Below, piece by piece: positions 23,569-33,083 of a stretch of DNA of 64,000 nt; position 1 is the first letter of the stretch, and every line of letters starts with the position of its first letter. Below the pieces are notes generated by a model, which was not told the origin of the DNA, did not search any database, and saw only the letters and a list, made by a program, of their open reading frames with translations. The DNA comes from Marimonas lutisalis (GTDB taxonomy: Bacteria > Pseudomonadota > Alphaproteobacteria > Rhodobacterales > Rhodobacteraceae): the NCBI RefSeq assembly GCF_005434965.1, contig NZ_SKCI01000003.1:124001-188000 (forward strand), read 5' to 3'. The position numbers and the translations under genes are program-made.

Positions 23569-24761
23569 AGCCTGAAAAACAATGCCTTGAGGTATCCGCT
23601 TTCGGCCAGCTGCGGCAACAGCGGATGGTCCGGCCCGGCAAAGCCGGTATGGATCAGCTGCCCCTGCCGCCCGGCCCGCCCGATACCCCGCGTGCAGGCC
23701 ACGCGAAAGCGGTTCAGGTCCGCCGCATGCGAACACGAACACAGGCCCAGGTAACCGCCTTCCGCCACCAGCGGCGCGGCCAGCCGCGCCACCTTCTCAT
23801 AGGCGCGCAGACCCGCGTCCAGCGCCTGTTTCGACGGGGCAAAAGCCGGCGGATCGCAGATCACCACGTCGAATTGCGCGCCCTCGCCGGCCAGCGCCTC
23901 CATCACCTCGAATGCATCGCCGCGCCGCGTGGCAAAGCGCTCCGCCATCCCGCTTTCGCGCGCCCCGGCCTCGGCCAGCGCCAGCGCGGGCTCCGATCCG
24001 TCCACCGCGAGCGCGCTCTCGGCCCCGCCCGCCAGGCAGGCCAGGCCAAAGCCGCCCACATGCGAAAACACGTCCAGTACCCGCGCGCCCCGGGCCAGCC
24101 TGGCGGCGAACCCGTGATTGTCGCGCTGATCGAAGAACAGTCCGGTCTTCTGCCCGCCCATCAGGTCGGCCATATAGGTCGCGCCGTTCATTCCCACCGA
24201 CACAGGCCCATCCGGTGCGGTCCCGGCCAGCACGTCCAGCCCTTCGTCCAGCCCCTCCAGAGCGCGGGCGCGCCCGGTGGCATTCTTGATCACGCAGGAC
24301 ACACCGGTTTCCGCGATCACCGCCGCGCAAAGCGGCCCGATCAGGGTCTCGGCCCATGCCGCGTTGGGCTGGATCACGGCGACGTCGCCGAACCGGTCGA
24401 TCACCACACCGGGCAGCCCGTCGGCCTCGGCATGCACCAGGCGATAGAACGGCTGGTCATAAAGACGCGCGCGCAACGCGAGCGCCCGGGCGATCCGCGC
24501 CCGCAGCCAGGCCTCGTCGATCTGCGCCTCGGGGTCGCGGTCCAGCATCCGGCAGAAGATTTTGGAATTGGGGTTCACCGCCACCACGCCCAACGGCGCC
24601 TGCCCGGCATCCTGCAACAGGGCAATCGCGCCGGGCGCGATCTTCTTGGTGCGCCGGTCGGTCACGACCTCGTTGGCAAACACCCACGGGCTGCCGTGGC
24701 GCAGCTTACGCGCATCGGTTTTCGGCTTCAGGCGGACAACAGGCAAAGGGGACGGCGTCAT
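23565..24761 (-). CDS. RlmI-like class I SAM-dependent rRNA methyltransferase (RSP_2647-like)
   Basis: A 398-residue protein with an N-terminal PUA-like RNA-binding domain (residues 5-85: VVRLKPKTDARKLRHGSPWVFANEV), a linker domain, and a Rossmann methyltransferase domain from about 185 (LFFDQRDNHGFAARLARGARVLDVFSHVGGFGL). The NPPY-like loop is VICDPPAFAPSK and the catalytic-type Cys segment is LGLCSCSHAADLN. Relatives methylate C5 of a cytosine in 23S rRNA. The downstream PIN gene overlaps its stop by four bases; a lipoprotein gene lies upstream on the same strand. Which rRNA position is modified is not known. Confidence 0.88.
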   Translation of the reverse strand: MTPSPLPVVRLKPKTDARKLRHGSPWVFANEVVTDRRTKKIAPGAIALLQDAGQAPLGVVAVNPNSKIFCRMLDRDPEAQIDEAWLRARIARALALRARLYDQPFYRLVHAEADGLPGVVIDRFGDVAVIQPNAAWAETLIGPLCAAVIAETGVSCVIKNATGRARALEGLDEGLDVLAGTAPDGPVSVGMNGATYMADLMGGQKTGLFFDQRDNHGFAARLARGARVLDVFSHVGGFGLACLAGGAESALAVDGSEPALALAEAGARESGMAERFATRRGDAFEVMEALAGEGAQFDVVICDPPAFAPSKQALDAGLRAYEKVARLAAPLVAEGGYLGLCSCSHAADLNRFRVACTRGIGRAGRQGQLIHTGFAGPDHPLLPQLAESGYLKALFFRL

Positions 24762-24800
24762 GCCGTCCCCTTACATGCTTAAATACCGCTTTGAAAGGGC

Positions 24801-25475
24801 TCAGAACAGGCTGTTCGTCGGATCGCCCATGCTCAACGGGCTCGCGTTCTGCGACACCACCGGGATGGGTTGCACCGGCGCGTCGGTCTTCCGGGCCGCA
24901 ATGCCCAGCTCGTGCTGGAACACACCGGCCAGGTGATTGACGATGCGGTCTTTCTGGGTGATGCCGTTCTGCTCGGCATGCACGGCCCGCGCGCCGCCAA
25001 AGGCCTTGAACGTCGCGTCGATCTTGCGCGGTTCGGCCACCGGCTGGCGGGTCTCGGGGTTCAGGAAATTCACCACGAATTCGATCTCGTGACGTCCGCC
25101 AACGGTATAGCGCGCCTTCTCGGTCAACGCGTGAAAGCGCTTTACCTCGATATCCAGCAGAACCGGCACGTTGCCGTGGCTGCCCTGGGCACCAGCGGCC
25201 AGGCTTTCCTCGAAAATCTTCTGTACCTGTGTATGACGGTCGCCCAGCGGCTCGCCGCGCCATACGATGTCAGCCGACGGGTAATACAGGTTGGCCTCCG
25301 ACACGCGCAGGCTTTGCGGCACGCGAACCTGGTAGGATTCAACTTTCATTGCCGGGGCGGTGGCCGCGGCGCTCGGGGCCTCGAACGGTGCGTTGCGCGA
25401 TGCGACATCCATGCTCGAACAGCCGGTAACGGCCATGCCCATGACGATCAGTGCAACCATGCGAACACGTTTCAT
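24801..25475 (-). CDS. Conserved lipoprotein (DUF6778-like)
   Basis: A 224-residue predicted lipoprotein: signal peptide MKRVRMVALIVMGMAVTGCS with lipobox VTGC. The mature part includes SYQVRVPQSLRVSEANLYYPSADIVWRG and EVKRFHALTEKARYTVGGRHEIEFVV, a pattern of beta strands in a Rhodobacterales family that I associate with DUF6778. GAGGAAGAA precedes the ATG. It lies 39 bases upstream of the RNA methyltransferase on the same strand, and this trio of lipoprotein, methyltransferase and PIN protein recurs in the order. The function is unknown; an outer-membrane or periplasmic location is expected. Confidence 0.7.
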   Translation of the reverse strand: MKRVRMVALIVMGMAVTGCSSMDVASRNAPFEAPSAAATAPAMKVESYQVRVPQSLRVSEANLYYPSADIVWRGEPLGDRHTQVQKIFEESLAAGAQGSHGNVPVLLDIEVKRFHALTEKARYTVGGRHEIEFVVNFLNPETRQPVAEPRKIDATFKAFGGARAVHAEQNGITQKDRIVNHLAGVFQHELGIAARKTDAPVQPIPVVSQNASPLSMGDPTNSLF

Positions 25476-25637
25476 GTTCTTCCTCCTCGGGCTTTTGCCC
25501 TGTTTTCAGACCGCCCGAGGATCGGTGGCAATTGAGACGAATTTGGGGCGATTACGGGCCAAACAGGGGGTTTTCGCGGGGCAAAGCATGGATTTGCAGG
25601 GATTCTGAGTCTTTTGCGCAACAGGGCAGCCCGCTTG

Positions 25638-25647
25638 TTAGCGCTAA
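25638..25647. promoter_or_regulatory. LacI-type operator upstream of edd
   Basis: The perfect palindrome TTAGCGCTAA, in the context TTGTTAGCGCTAAAAC, lies 46 bases before the edd start. The central CG and flanking TGTTA look match operators of LacI/GalR-family sugar regulators. No such regulator gene is in the window. Confidence 0.5.
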
Positions 25648-25693
25648 AACCGTCTGCTAGAGAAAGCCCAAAACCCGCGAAAAAGGCTGCCCG

Positions 25694-27517
25694 ATGACGC
25701 TCAACACCACGGTCCGCGACGTCACAGACCGGATCATCGATCGTTCCCGCACCACCCGCGAGAGCTATCTCGCGCGGATGCGGGCCGCGGGCGAGGACGG
25801 CCCCGCGCGCGCCCATCTCAGCTGCTCGAACCAGGCCCATGCCTATGCCGCGATGGGCGCCGACCAGGACAGGCTGGCCACCACCCGCGCGCCCAATATC
25901 GGGATCGTCACCGCCTACAATGACATGCTCTCGGCGCATCAGCCCTTCGGCGCTTTTCCCGACATCATCAAGGACACCGCGCGCGCGGCCGGCGCTACGG
26001 CCCAGATCGCCGGCGGTGTGCCGGCGATGTGCGATGGCGTGACCCAGGGCCAGGACGGGATGGAGCTGTCACTCTTTTCGCGCGACGTGATCGCCATGGC
26101 GGCGGGTATCGCGCTCTCGCACAACACCTTCGATGCCGCCGTCTTCCTCGGCACTTGTGACAAGATCGTGCCGGGCCTCGTGATCGCTGCCGCCACCTTC
26201 GGCCACCTGCCGTCGATTTTCCTGCCCGGCGGGCCGATGACATCCGGCCTCGGCAACGATGAAAAGGCCCGGGTGCGCAAGGAGTTCGCCGCCGGCAAGA
26301 TCGACCGCGCCGCGCTGATGCAGGCGGAAATGGATGCCTATCACGGCCCCGGCACCTGCACCTTCTACGGCACCGCCAATTCCAACCAGATGCTGATGGA
26401 AATCATGGGCCTGCACCTGCCCGGCGCGGCCTTCGTCAACCCCGGCACGCCCCTGCGCGATGCGCTGACCCGCGCGGGCACGGCCCGAATCCTTCAGAAT
26501 ACGGCGCTGGCCGGGCAGTACCTGCCGCTTTGCGACATTCTCGACGAACGCGCCTTCGTCAACGGCATCGTGGGCCTCATGGCCACGGGCGGCTCAACCA
26601 ACCTCGTCCTGCACCTGCCGGCAATGGCGCACGCAGCAGGTATCACCCTGACATTACAGGATTTTTCAGATCTTTCGGCCATCACCCCGCTGCTGGCGCG
26701 GGTTTATCCCAACGGGCTTGCGGACGTGAACCATTTCCATGCCGCAGGCGGGATGCCCTGGCTCATCGCGCAACTGCTCGATGCGGGCCTTCTGCACGGT
26801 GACGTGCAAACCGTCGCCGGCCCCGGCCTTGCCAGTTACAGCGAAGAGCCGATCCTAACCGGCGACACGCTCACCTGGCGCCCCGGCCCCGCGCAAAGCG
26901 AAAACGACAAGATCCTGCGCCCGCACTCCGACCCGTTCCAGTCCACCGGCGGGCTCAAGCATCTCAAGGGCAATCTCGGCGAAGGCATTATCAAGCTCTC
27001 CGCCGTCGCCCCCGAACACCGCCTGATCGAGGCCCCCGCCCGCGTTTTCGAAACCCAGGAGGCGGTGATCGCTGCCTTCCGCGCGGGCGAGCTTGATCGC
27101 GACACGGTTGTCGTCCTGCGCTTCCACGGCCCGCGCGCCAACGGCATGCCCGAGGTCCACGGCCTGACGCCCACCCTTTCGGTGCTCCAGGATCGCGGTC
27201 ACAAACTCGCGCTTGTCACCGATGGCCGCATGTCCGGCGCTTCGGGCAAGATCCCTGCCGCCATCCACCTCTCGCCCGAAAGCGCCACGGGCGGCCCGCT
27301 CGCCCGCGTGCGCGACGGCGATGTGATCCGCCTCGATGCCGAGGCCGGCACGCTCGAAAACCTCGCCGCCGATTTCGCGGGACGCTCCCCCGAAACCCTC
27401 GATCTCGCCGCCGGCCACCACGGCACCGGCCGCGAACTCTTCGAACTGTTCCGCGCCAATGCCGGTCCCGCTACCTCGGGCGCCAGCCCGCTTTTTCCAG
27501 ATGGAGATGCCGCATGA
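25694..27517 (+). CDS. edd: Phosphogluconate dehydratase
   Basis: The 607-residue Edd catalyses the first committed step of the Entner-Doudoroff pathway, 6-phosphogluconate to 2-keto-3-deoxy-6-phosphogluconate. It is an IlvD/Edd-family iron-sulfur enzyme: cluster cysteines lie in [26 protein letters not shown] and [15 protein letters not shown], and [20 protein letters not shown] is the family signature. Length is normal. Its stop overlaps the eda start (ATGA), so the two enzymes are made together. A LacI-type palindrome 46 bases upstream suggests sugar-responsive repression. Confidence 0.97.
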   Translation: MTLNTTVRDVTDRIIDRSRTTRESYLARMRAAGEDGPARAHLSCSNQAHAYAAMGADQDRLATTRAPNIGIVTAYNDMLSAHQPFGAFPDIIKDTARAAGATAQIAGGVPAMCDGVTQGQDGMELSLFSRDVIAMAAGIALSHNTFDAAVFLGTCDKIVPGLVIAAATFGHLPSIFLPGGPMTSGLGNDEKARVRKEFAAGKIDRAALMQAEMDAYHGPGTCTFYGTANSNQMLMEIMGLHLPGAAFVNPGTPLRDALTRAGTARILQNTALAGQYLPLCDILDERAFVNGIVGLMATGGSTNLVLHLPAMAHAAGITLTLQDFSDLSAITPLLARVYPNGLADVNHFHAAGGMPWLIAQLLDAGLLHGDVQTVAGPGLASYSEEPILTGDTLTWRPGPAQSENDKILRPHSDPFQSTGGLKHLKGNLGEGIIKLSAVAPEHRLIEAPARVFETQEAVIAAFRAGELDRDTVVVLRFHGPRANGMPEVHGLTPTLSVLQDRGHKLALVTDGRMSGASGKIPAAIHLSPESATGGPLARVRDGDVIRLDAEAGTLENLAADFAGRSPETLDLAAGHHGTGRELFELFRANAGPATSGASPLFPDGDAA

Positions 27518-28155
27518 CCCCCCAGGAGGCCAGCCAGATCACGCGCGATCTCTGCCACCGCGCCCCGGTCATTCCCGTTCTCGTGGTCGAAGACGCGGCC
27601 CGGGCCGCGCCGCTGGCGCAGGCGCTGGTGCGCGGTGGCCTGCCCGTGCTCGAGGTCACCCTGCGCACACCGGCAGCCCTTGACGTGATCCGCGAAATGG
27701 CCACCGTCGCAGGCGGTATCGTGGGCGCAGGCACCGTGCTCACCCCCGAAGATGTCGCGGCGGCGAAAGCGGCCGGCGCGCGCTTTGCCGTTTCCCCCGG
27801 AGCCACCGACCGGTTGCTTGACGCCTGCGAAGAGGCCGGCCTGCCCCTTCTGCCCGGCGCCGCCACGGCAAGCGAGGCGATGCGCCTCCTTGAACGCGGC
27901 TACAGCGTGCAGAAATTCTTCCCGGCCGAGGCCGCGGGCGGCGCCCGCGCGCTCCGCGCGATTGGCGCCCCCCTGCCACAGATCACCTTCTGCCCCACCG
28001 GCGGCGTGTCCCCCGCCAATGCGCCGGATTACCTCGCCTTGCCGAATGTGGTCTGCGTTGGCGGCAGCTGGGTCGCGCCCGCCGATGCAGTCGCCACCGG
28101 GGACTGGACCCAGGTCGAAACTCTCGCCGCGACAGCAGCCGCCCTGAACGGCTGA
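27514..28155 (+). CDS. eda: KDPG aldolase
   Basis: The 213-residue Eda splits 2-keto-3-deoxy-6-phosphogluconate into pyruvate and glyceraldehyde-3-phosphate and usually also acts on 4-hydroxy-2-oxoglutarate. The catalytic glutamate is in [13 protein letters not shown], and the Schiff-base lysine is in [32 protein letters not shown] is the phosphate-binding strand. It follows edd with a four-base overlap, the usual Entner-Doudoroff operon. The next gene is on the other strand with four bases between stops. Confidence 0.96.
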   Translation: MTPQEASQITRDLCHRAPVIPVLVVEDAARAAPLAQALVRGGLPVLEVTLRTPAALDVIREMATVAGGIVGAGTVLTPEDVAAAKAAGARFAVSPGATDRLLDACEEAGLPLLPGAATASEAMRLLERGYSVQKFFPAEAAGGARALRAIGAPLPQITFCPTGGVSPANAPDYLALPNVVCVGGSWVAPADAVATGDWTQVETLAATAAALNG

Positions 28156-28159
28156 GCCC

Positions 28160-28426
28160 TCAGGTCCGCGCGCGCCCGCGGCGCCCGCCGCGCCGCGCGG
28201 GGCTGGCCGCTCTCTCGGCGCCCTCGCGCAGCACCTGCGTCATCGGGTGGTCTTCTTCCGCGCCGTAGCGCTCCAACAACACCGCGACCGCCGCGCGGCT
28301 GTCCATCCCGTCGGGCAGGCTCAGCGCCCAGTCCAGGAAAACCGACCGGCACTCGGCCAGCCCGATCCCCTCGATGCGATAGGCCTCGCGGATCAGGGCC
28401 TTGGGGTCATGGGTATCGCCCTTCAT
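28160..28426 (-). CDS. Hypothetical 88-residue protein coupled to glnE
   Basis: A small acidic-to-basic protein ([31 protein letters not shown], then an Arg-rich tail [13 protein letters not shown]). I do not know its function; similar short ORFs follow glnE in other Rhodobacterales. The start overlaps the glnE stop (ATGA), so it should be translated from the same message. The basic C-terminus could contact nucleic acid. No signal peptide or membrane segment. Confidence 0.65.
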   Translation of the reverse strand: MKGDTHDPKALIREAYRIEGIGLAECRSVFLDWALSLPDGMDSRAAVAVLLERYGAEEDHPMTQVLREGAERAASPARRGGRRGRART

Positions 28427-31209
28427 CCCGCATCCCCCGGCACGCGCACCAGCGCTGCATCGATCACGCCCTTGGCCCGCGCGCTCAGCGTCTCCAGCCG
28501 CCCGGTCAGTTCGTCCAGCGTCTCCAACCCCGTCTCTCGCATCAGCATCGCGGCGCCTCCACCGCCCAAACCTTCGGGATCAAGCGGCTTCTCACTCAAC
28601 AGCTTCGACACCGCCTGCACCTGCCAGCAAAGCGCATAAGCCTCCTGCAACGCTGCACAATCCGCGTCACTCAACCAGCCGATCGCGACACAGGCCTGCA
28701 ATCCCTCGCCCACCGACCGGCCCGCGACACCGCCCATCAGCGCCCCGGCCTGCGCCATCATTTCGATGTCCTGCATCCGTCCCGGGCCGATCTTGGCCTC
28801 CCACGGGCCGCTGGGCGACTTCGCCGCCGCGATCCGCGCGCGCATCTCGGCCAGTTCCTTCAGGATCGTCGCGCGATCACCACCCTTTTCGGCCAGCAAC
28901 GCGCAACGGAAACCCTCGATATCGCCGCCCAGCCCGCCGTTACCAACCACCACCCGCGCCCGTGTCAGCGCCAGGTGTTCCCACACCCAGGCCTCGTCGC
29001 GCTGATAGTCCCGGAATGATTGCCAGCTCGTCGCCACCGGCCCCTGGTTGCCCGAGGGCCGCAGCCGCATATCCACCTCGTAAAGCCGGCCTTCGGCCAT
29101 CTGCGCCGTCACCGCGGTGATCAGCGCCTGGGTCAGCCTTGCGTAATAGGGCCGCGTAGCCAATGGTCGGCGCCCGTCCGACATCTCCGCGCCTTCAGGG
29201 TCGTAGATCACGATCAGGTCCAGGTCCGAAGCCGCATTCAAACGCTGGGCACCCAGGCTCCCCATGCCCAGCACACAGGCCCCACGTCCCGGCGGGGGCC
29301 CGTGCTTCTCGGCAAACTGCGCCACCACTTCAGGCCAGATCGCGCCCACCGCGGCATCGGCCAGGTCGGCATATTGCCTGCCGGCGTCCTCGGCATCGAT
29401 CAGCCCGCGCAGGTGGTGCACCCCCACCCGGAAATGCCATTCCTTCGCCCAGCGCCGTGCCAGGTCCAGCTTGCGCTCATAGTCACCCTCGTCCGCCAGC
29501 CGGGCCGACAACTCCTCGCGCAGCGCCTCGGCGCCCGGCCAGGGGCTGAAGAAATCCCCGCCGATCACCGCGTCGAACACACCCGCATTGCGCGACAGGT
29601 GCCGCGCCAGCGCAGGCGCGGTGCCAACGATATCCACCAGCAGGTCGATCAGTTGCGGATTGGCCTCGAAGAGCGAGAACAACTGCACCCCCGCCGGCAA
29701 GCCCGCCAGGAACCCGTCAAAGGCAATCAGCGCTTCTTCGGGATGAGCGGTGGCGTGCAGCTTCTTCAAAATCTCCGGCCGCAGCCGGTTGAAGATCTTC
29801 ACCGCCCGTTCCGAGCGTAGCGCCGGATAGCTTGGCCAGCGCGCCAGCAATTCGTGATCGAACGCGCTTTCGGCAACCTCCTCGCTCTCTTCGGGCGCGA
29901 AAAACCCCTCGGTCAGGCCGTGCACCTCTTCCAGCCGCGCCTTCAGCGCCGCCTCGAAGGCGTCACGCTCTTCGCCCATCATCGCCGCGATCCGGGCAAT
30001 GCCCTCCTCGCTCTTGGGCAGGCGATGGGTCTGGGCGTCGTTCACCATCTGGATGCGGTGCTCGACCTCGCGATGGCTGCGGTAATCGGCGGCCAGAACC
30101 TCGGCCGCATCGCTGGGCACCCAGCCCTTATCGGCCAGCACGCCCAACCCCTCGACCGTGCCACGCACCCGCAACTCCGGATCACGCCCCCCGGCGATGA
30201 TCTGCCGTGTCTGGGTAAAGAACTCGATCTCGCGAATGCCGCCCCGGCCCAGCTTCATGTCATGCCCGGGCAGCGATATCGCCCCGCCCAGCCCCTTATG
30301 CTCGCGGATGCGAAGGCGCATGTCATGGGCGTCCTGGATCGCCGCGAAATCCAGGTGCTTGCGCCAGACGAACGGCGTCAGCGTCTCCAGGAAACGCGCG
30401 CCCGCCGCGCGATCGCCGGCACAAGGCCGCGCCTTGATATAGGCCGCCCGCTCCCATGTCCGGCCGAGGCTCTCGTAATAGGTCTCGGCCGCCGCCATCG
30501 CGATGCACACCGGGGTGACGCTCGGATCGGGGCGCAGCCGCAGGTCGGTGCGAAACACATAGCCCTCGCCAGTCATGTCGCTCAGCATCGCCGCCATCTT
30601 GCGGGTGGCACGCACGAAACTGGCGCGCGCCTCCATGTACTCGTCCGGCTCGAACCGGGATTCGTCAAACAGGCAGATCAGGTCGATATCCGAGCTGTAG
30701 TTCAGCTCTCCCGCCCCCATCTTGCCCATCGCCAGCGCCACCCAGCCGGCGCAGGTTTCCAGGTCCTCCTCGCGCGCGCCGGGCAGCTTGCCGCGGCGGA
30801 TTTCCGGCTCCAGCGCCGCGCGCATCGCCAGCTCCACGCTCAGATCGGCGAAATCGGTCAGCGCGCCGGTCACCTCCTCGAGCGCCCAGACGCCACCCAG
30901 ATCGGCCAGCGCCGTCAGCAGTGCCACCCGCCGCTTAGCCCGGCGCAGCTCGGTGCCCAGCTCTCCGGCCGCCACTGCGCGCAGCCGCGCCGCCTCGGCC
31001 TCCATCGCGCCCTCCGGGTCATCCATCGCCCCGGGCAGCCACTCCACCTCCTTGGTCATCAACCCGCTCAGGTAGGGGCTGCACCCGCCGGTGCCTTCGA
31101 TCAGCCGCGCCAGGTCGCCCTCGAACATCGGCAGCGCCGCGCGGGCTTCCGCTCCGCGCTCGGGGTCAAAGGCAATGGGCAGGCGGGTGATGCGGGATGC
31201 GAAACTCAT
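28423..31209 (-). CDS. glnE: Glutamine synthetase adenylyltransferase/deadenylase
   Basis: A 928-residue bifunctional enzyme that adds and removes AMP on glutamine synthetase in response to PII state. It has the expected tandem nucleotidyltransferase domains: the N-terminal deadenylating half contains NYSSDIDLICLFD and GYVFRTDLRLRPDPS, and the C-terminal adenylylating half contains LNAASDLDLIVIYD and LYEVDMRLRPSGNQG. The start at the ATG (31209, MSFASRITRLPIAF) matches the family; the frame is open to a TTG at 31245. Its presence fits nitrogen control also implied by the urt operon. The 88-residue ORF is translated from the same message. Confidence 0.96.
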   Translation of the reverse strand: MSFASRITRLPIAFDPERGAEARAALPMFEGDLARLIEGTGGCSPYLSGLMTKEVEWLPGAMDDPEGAMEAEAARLRAVAAGELGTELRRAKRRVALLTALADLGGVWALEEVTGALTDFADLSVELAMRAALEPEIRRGKLPGAREEDLETCAGWVALAMGKMGAGELNYSSDIDLICLFDESRFEPDEYMEARASFVRATRKMAAMLSDMTGEGYVFRTDLRLRPDPSVTPVCIAMAAAETYYESLGRTWERAAYIKARPCAGDRAAGARFLETLTPFVWRKHLDFAAIQDAHDMRLRIREHKGLGGAISLPGHDMKLGRGGIREIEFFTQTRQIIAGGRDPELRVRGTVEGLGVLADKGWVPSDAAEVLAADYRSHREVEHRIQMVNDAQTHRLPKSEEGIARIAAMMGEERDAFEAALKARLEEVHGLTEGFFAPEESEEVAESAFDHELLARWPSYPALRSERAVKIFNRLRPEILKKLHATAHPEEALIAFDGFLAGLPAGVQLFSLFEANPQLIDLLVDIVGTAPALARHLSRNAGVFDAVIGGDFFSPWPGAEALREELSARLADEGDYERKLDLARRWAKEWHFRVGVHHLRGLIDAEDAGRQYADLADAAVGAIWPEVVAQFAEKHGPPPGRGACVLGMGSLGAQRLNAASDLDLIVIYDPEGAEMSDGRRPLATRPYYARLTQALITAVTAQMAEGRLYEVDMRLRPSGNQGPVATSWQSFRDYQRDEAWVWEHLALTRARVVVGNGGLGGDIEGFRCALLAEKGGDRATILKELAEMRARIAAAKSPSGPWEAKIGPGRMQDIEMMAQAGALMGGVAGRSVGEGLQACVAIGWLSDADCAALQEAYALCWQVQAVSKLLSEKPLDPEGLGGGGAAMLMRETGLETLDELTGRLETLSARAKGVIDAALVRVPGDAG

Positions 31210-31338
31210 GCCGGCATCATTTGCCTCACCGCCTTGCAAGGTCAATGACTTACCGCAAATGCCCTACGCAACCCGCCATTGCATTCCGGGCCTCACGCCT
31301 TAGGGTGCCTTCAACATCTTTTCCTGCCGGGAATGACC

Positions 31339-31800
31339 ATGTCGAAATCGCTCAAACGCGTCCGCGCCGCCCTCGAAGGCCACAAGGCCGAGATCTTTGA
31401 GCCCGGCGAGGCCCGCACCGCCCAGATGGCCGCCGATGCGGTGGGCTGTCATGTCGACCAGATCGCCAAGTCGATCATCTTTCGCGGCGACAGTTCGGGC
31501 GAGGCCGTGCTCTTCATCACCGCCGGCGGCAACCAGGTCGATCACGCCAAGGCCACCGCCCTGGCGGGCGAGGCCCTGGGCAAGGCCGATGCCGCGCTCA
31601 TTCGTGCCCAGACCGGGTTTGCCATCGGCGGGGTGGCGCCCATCGGCCATCTCAACCCGATTCGCGCCTTCCTCGATCCGCGGCTTCTCGACTTCGATAT
31701 CGTCTGGGCCGCAGCCGGCACGCCCCGGCACGTGTTCTCCGTCTCCCCGCAGGACCTGCTCGGGATGTCCGGCGCGCAACAGGCCGATTTCACCGCCTGA
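31339..31800 (+). CDS. YbaK/ProX-type aminoacyl-tRNA deacylase
   Basis: A 153-residue protein of the YbaK/EbsC family, which hydrolyses misacylated tRNA such as Cys-tRNA(Pro). The catalytic-lysine region QIAKSIIFRG, the GGNQVDHAKATAL segment and the GFAIGGVAPIGH loop are intact. I use the second of two nearby ATGs (31339), with GGGA six bases upstream; 31333 is an alternative giving two more residues. It is divergent from glnE and is monocistronic as far as I can see. Confidence 0.88.
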   Translation: MSKSLKRVRAALEGHKAEIFEPGEARTAQMAADAVGCHVDQIAKSIIFRGDSSGEAVLFITAGGNQVDHAKATALAGEALGKADAALIRAQTGFAIGGVAPIGHLNPIRAFLDPRLLDFDIVWAAAGTPRHVFSVSPQDLLGMSGAQQADFTA

Positions 31801-31863
31801 GCGCAAGAAGTCTCACAGAGAATACGAACGCAAGTGTTTGTATTCTATGGACTTTCGAAAATA

Positions 31864-31882
31864 ATGTAAAAAACATTCACAT
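31864..31882. promoter_or_regulatory. 19-nt dyad, copy 1, upstream of DUF2852 gene
   Basis: ATGTAAAAAACATTCACAT has inverted ATGT/ACAT ends and matches the copy at 31922-31940 at 15 of 19 positions. The surrounding region is unusually AT-rich. It is probably an operator; the regulator is unknown. Confidence 0.45.
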
Positions 31883-31921
31883 TGGCTCTTGCCAAAACCC
31901 GCTTCACTCCCGACATTAGGG

Positions 31922-31940
31922 ATGTGAAAGGCATTAACAT
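31922..31940. promoter_or_regulatory. 19-nt dyad, copy 2, upstream of DUF2852 gene
   Basis: ATGTGAAAGGCATTAACAT is the second copy, 58 bases (about 5.5 helical turns) from the first and ending 37 bases before the DUF2852 start. Confidence 0.45.
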
Positions 31941-31977
31941 TCCCGCCGACACTGGTTCATTGGAAACGGAGAGAGAC

Positions 31978-32448
31978 ATGACAACCGCCACGCATACCGC
32001 AACCGCCCACAGTCCGGCCTCGGGCCCGATGGCATGGCTGCGCCGCGCCGAGGCCTGGCTCGACAGCAAGGGCAAGGGCGCCTGGATCGCCGCCATGGTG
32101 CTGGGCTTCATCTTCTTCTGGCCGATCGGCCTCTTCCTCGTCTTCTACATCACCTACACCCATCGCTGGAGCACCCCCATGTTCAACGGATCCTGTGCAC
32201 GCCGCCGTCACCACCACAGCCACCGCCACGCTGCCTTCCGCAGCTCGGGCAACAGCGCGTTCGACAGCTACAAGGAAGAAACCCTGCGCCGGCTGGAAGA
32301 TGAACAGCAACAGTTCGAAGAGTTCCTGCAGCGCCTGCGCGAAGCCAAGGACAAGGCCGAGTTCGACCAGTTCATGGACGAGCGCGCCAAGGAGGCCGCC
32401 CGCCCCGACCGCGATGAGGCCGACATCCCCGAACGCCAGGACGCGTAA
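31978..32448 (+). CDS. DUF2852 membrane protein
   Basis: A 156-residue protein with one membrane segment (GAWIAAMVLGFIFFWPIGLFLVFYI, about residues 36-60), a His/Arg-rich stretch (CARRRHHHSHRHAAF) that might bind metal, and a C-terminal charged coiled-coil (ETLRRLEDEQQQFEEFLQRLREAKDKAEFDQFMDERAKEA). This is the DUF2852 layout, an alphaproteobacterial family without known function, often linked to envelope stress. GGAGAGAG precedes the ATG at 31978. The frame is open upstream to 31882, but this overlaps the dyads. Two 19-nt dyads lie upstream, so expression is probably regulated. Confidence 0.85.
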   Translation: MTTATHTATAHSPASGPMAWLRRAEAWLDSKGKGAWIAAMVLGFIFFWPIGLFLVFYITYTHRWSTPMFNGSCARRRHHHSHRHAAFRSSGNSAFDSYKEETLRRLEDEQQQFEEFLQRLREAKDKAEFDQFMDERAKEAARPDRDEADIPERQDA

Positions 32449-32532
32449 CCCCCATCCGCGCGTCCCCGCGGCCCTGCCCTTCCCCGGGGCGGGGCCTTTT
32501 TCCTGCCCGCCTTCTCGCCTATCTGAAGTGTC

Positions 32533-32988
32533 ATGACATATCCGCATCCCGGCTGGCACCTGCCTGATCCGCATTCCCAGCCCGAATTCTACGCCGACGT
32601 GCCGCTCAAGCGCCTGATCGCCTTCGTAATCGACACGGTCGTACTGCTGATCATCGCGGTCCTGGCCGCGCTGCTCAGTTTCGGCCTCGCGCTCGTCTTC
32701 ATCCTGCCGCTCTGGTGGCTTCTGAACCTTGCCTACCGCACGGTGACGCTCACCAACGGCTCCGCTACGCTCGGCATGCGCCTCGTCGCGCTGGAATTCC
32801 GCGATGCGCAGGGCCAGCGGTTCGACCGCGCCCTGGCCTTCCAGCACAGCCTCGGCTTCATGCTGTCGTTTTCGTTCTTCCCGCTTCAGATCATCTCGAT
32901 CGTGTTTATGCTGACCGACCCGCGCGCCCAGGGCCTCACCGACAAGGTGCTCGGCACCGTCGCGCTCAACCGCCGCGCCGGGGCCTGA
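32533..32988 (+). CDS. RDD-family membrane protein
   Basis: A 151-residue inner-membrane protein with three hydrophobic segments and the RDD motif in slightly altered form at the start of the first helix ([24 protein letters not shown]). The second part ([19 protein letters not shown]) is typical of the family. Some RDD proteins are ion antiporters; most are uncharacterised. It is followed by bpt on the same strand after 95 bases. Confidence 0.85.
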   Translation: MTYPHPGWHLPDPHSQPEFYADVPLKRLIAFVIDTVVLLIIAVLAALLSFGLALVFILPLWWLLNLAYRTVTLTNGSATLGMRLVALEFRDAQGQRFDRALAFQHSLGFMLSFSFFPLQIISIVFMLTDPRAQGLTDKVLGTVALNRRAGA

Positions 32989-33083
32989 CACGCCACGGGA
33001 CCGTTAAGTCTAACTTTAATCAAAGCTTGGACAACGCGCGCGCCATTGCTATCGTCGCATCGAAACCCGATATCTATTTGACC

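Noticed and set aside
29854-31248. Plus-strand frame of 464 codons opposite glnE
   Set aside because: High-GC third-position bias keeps antisense frames open; the minus-strand product is unmistakably GlnE.
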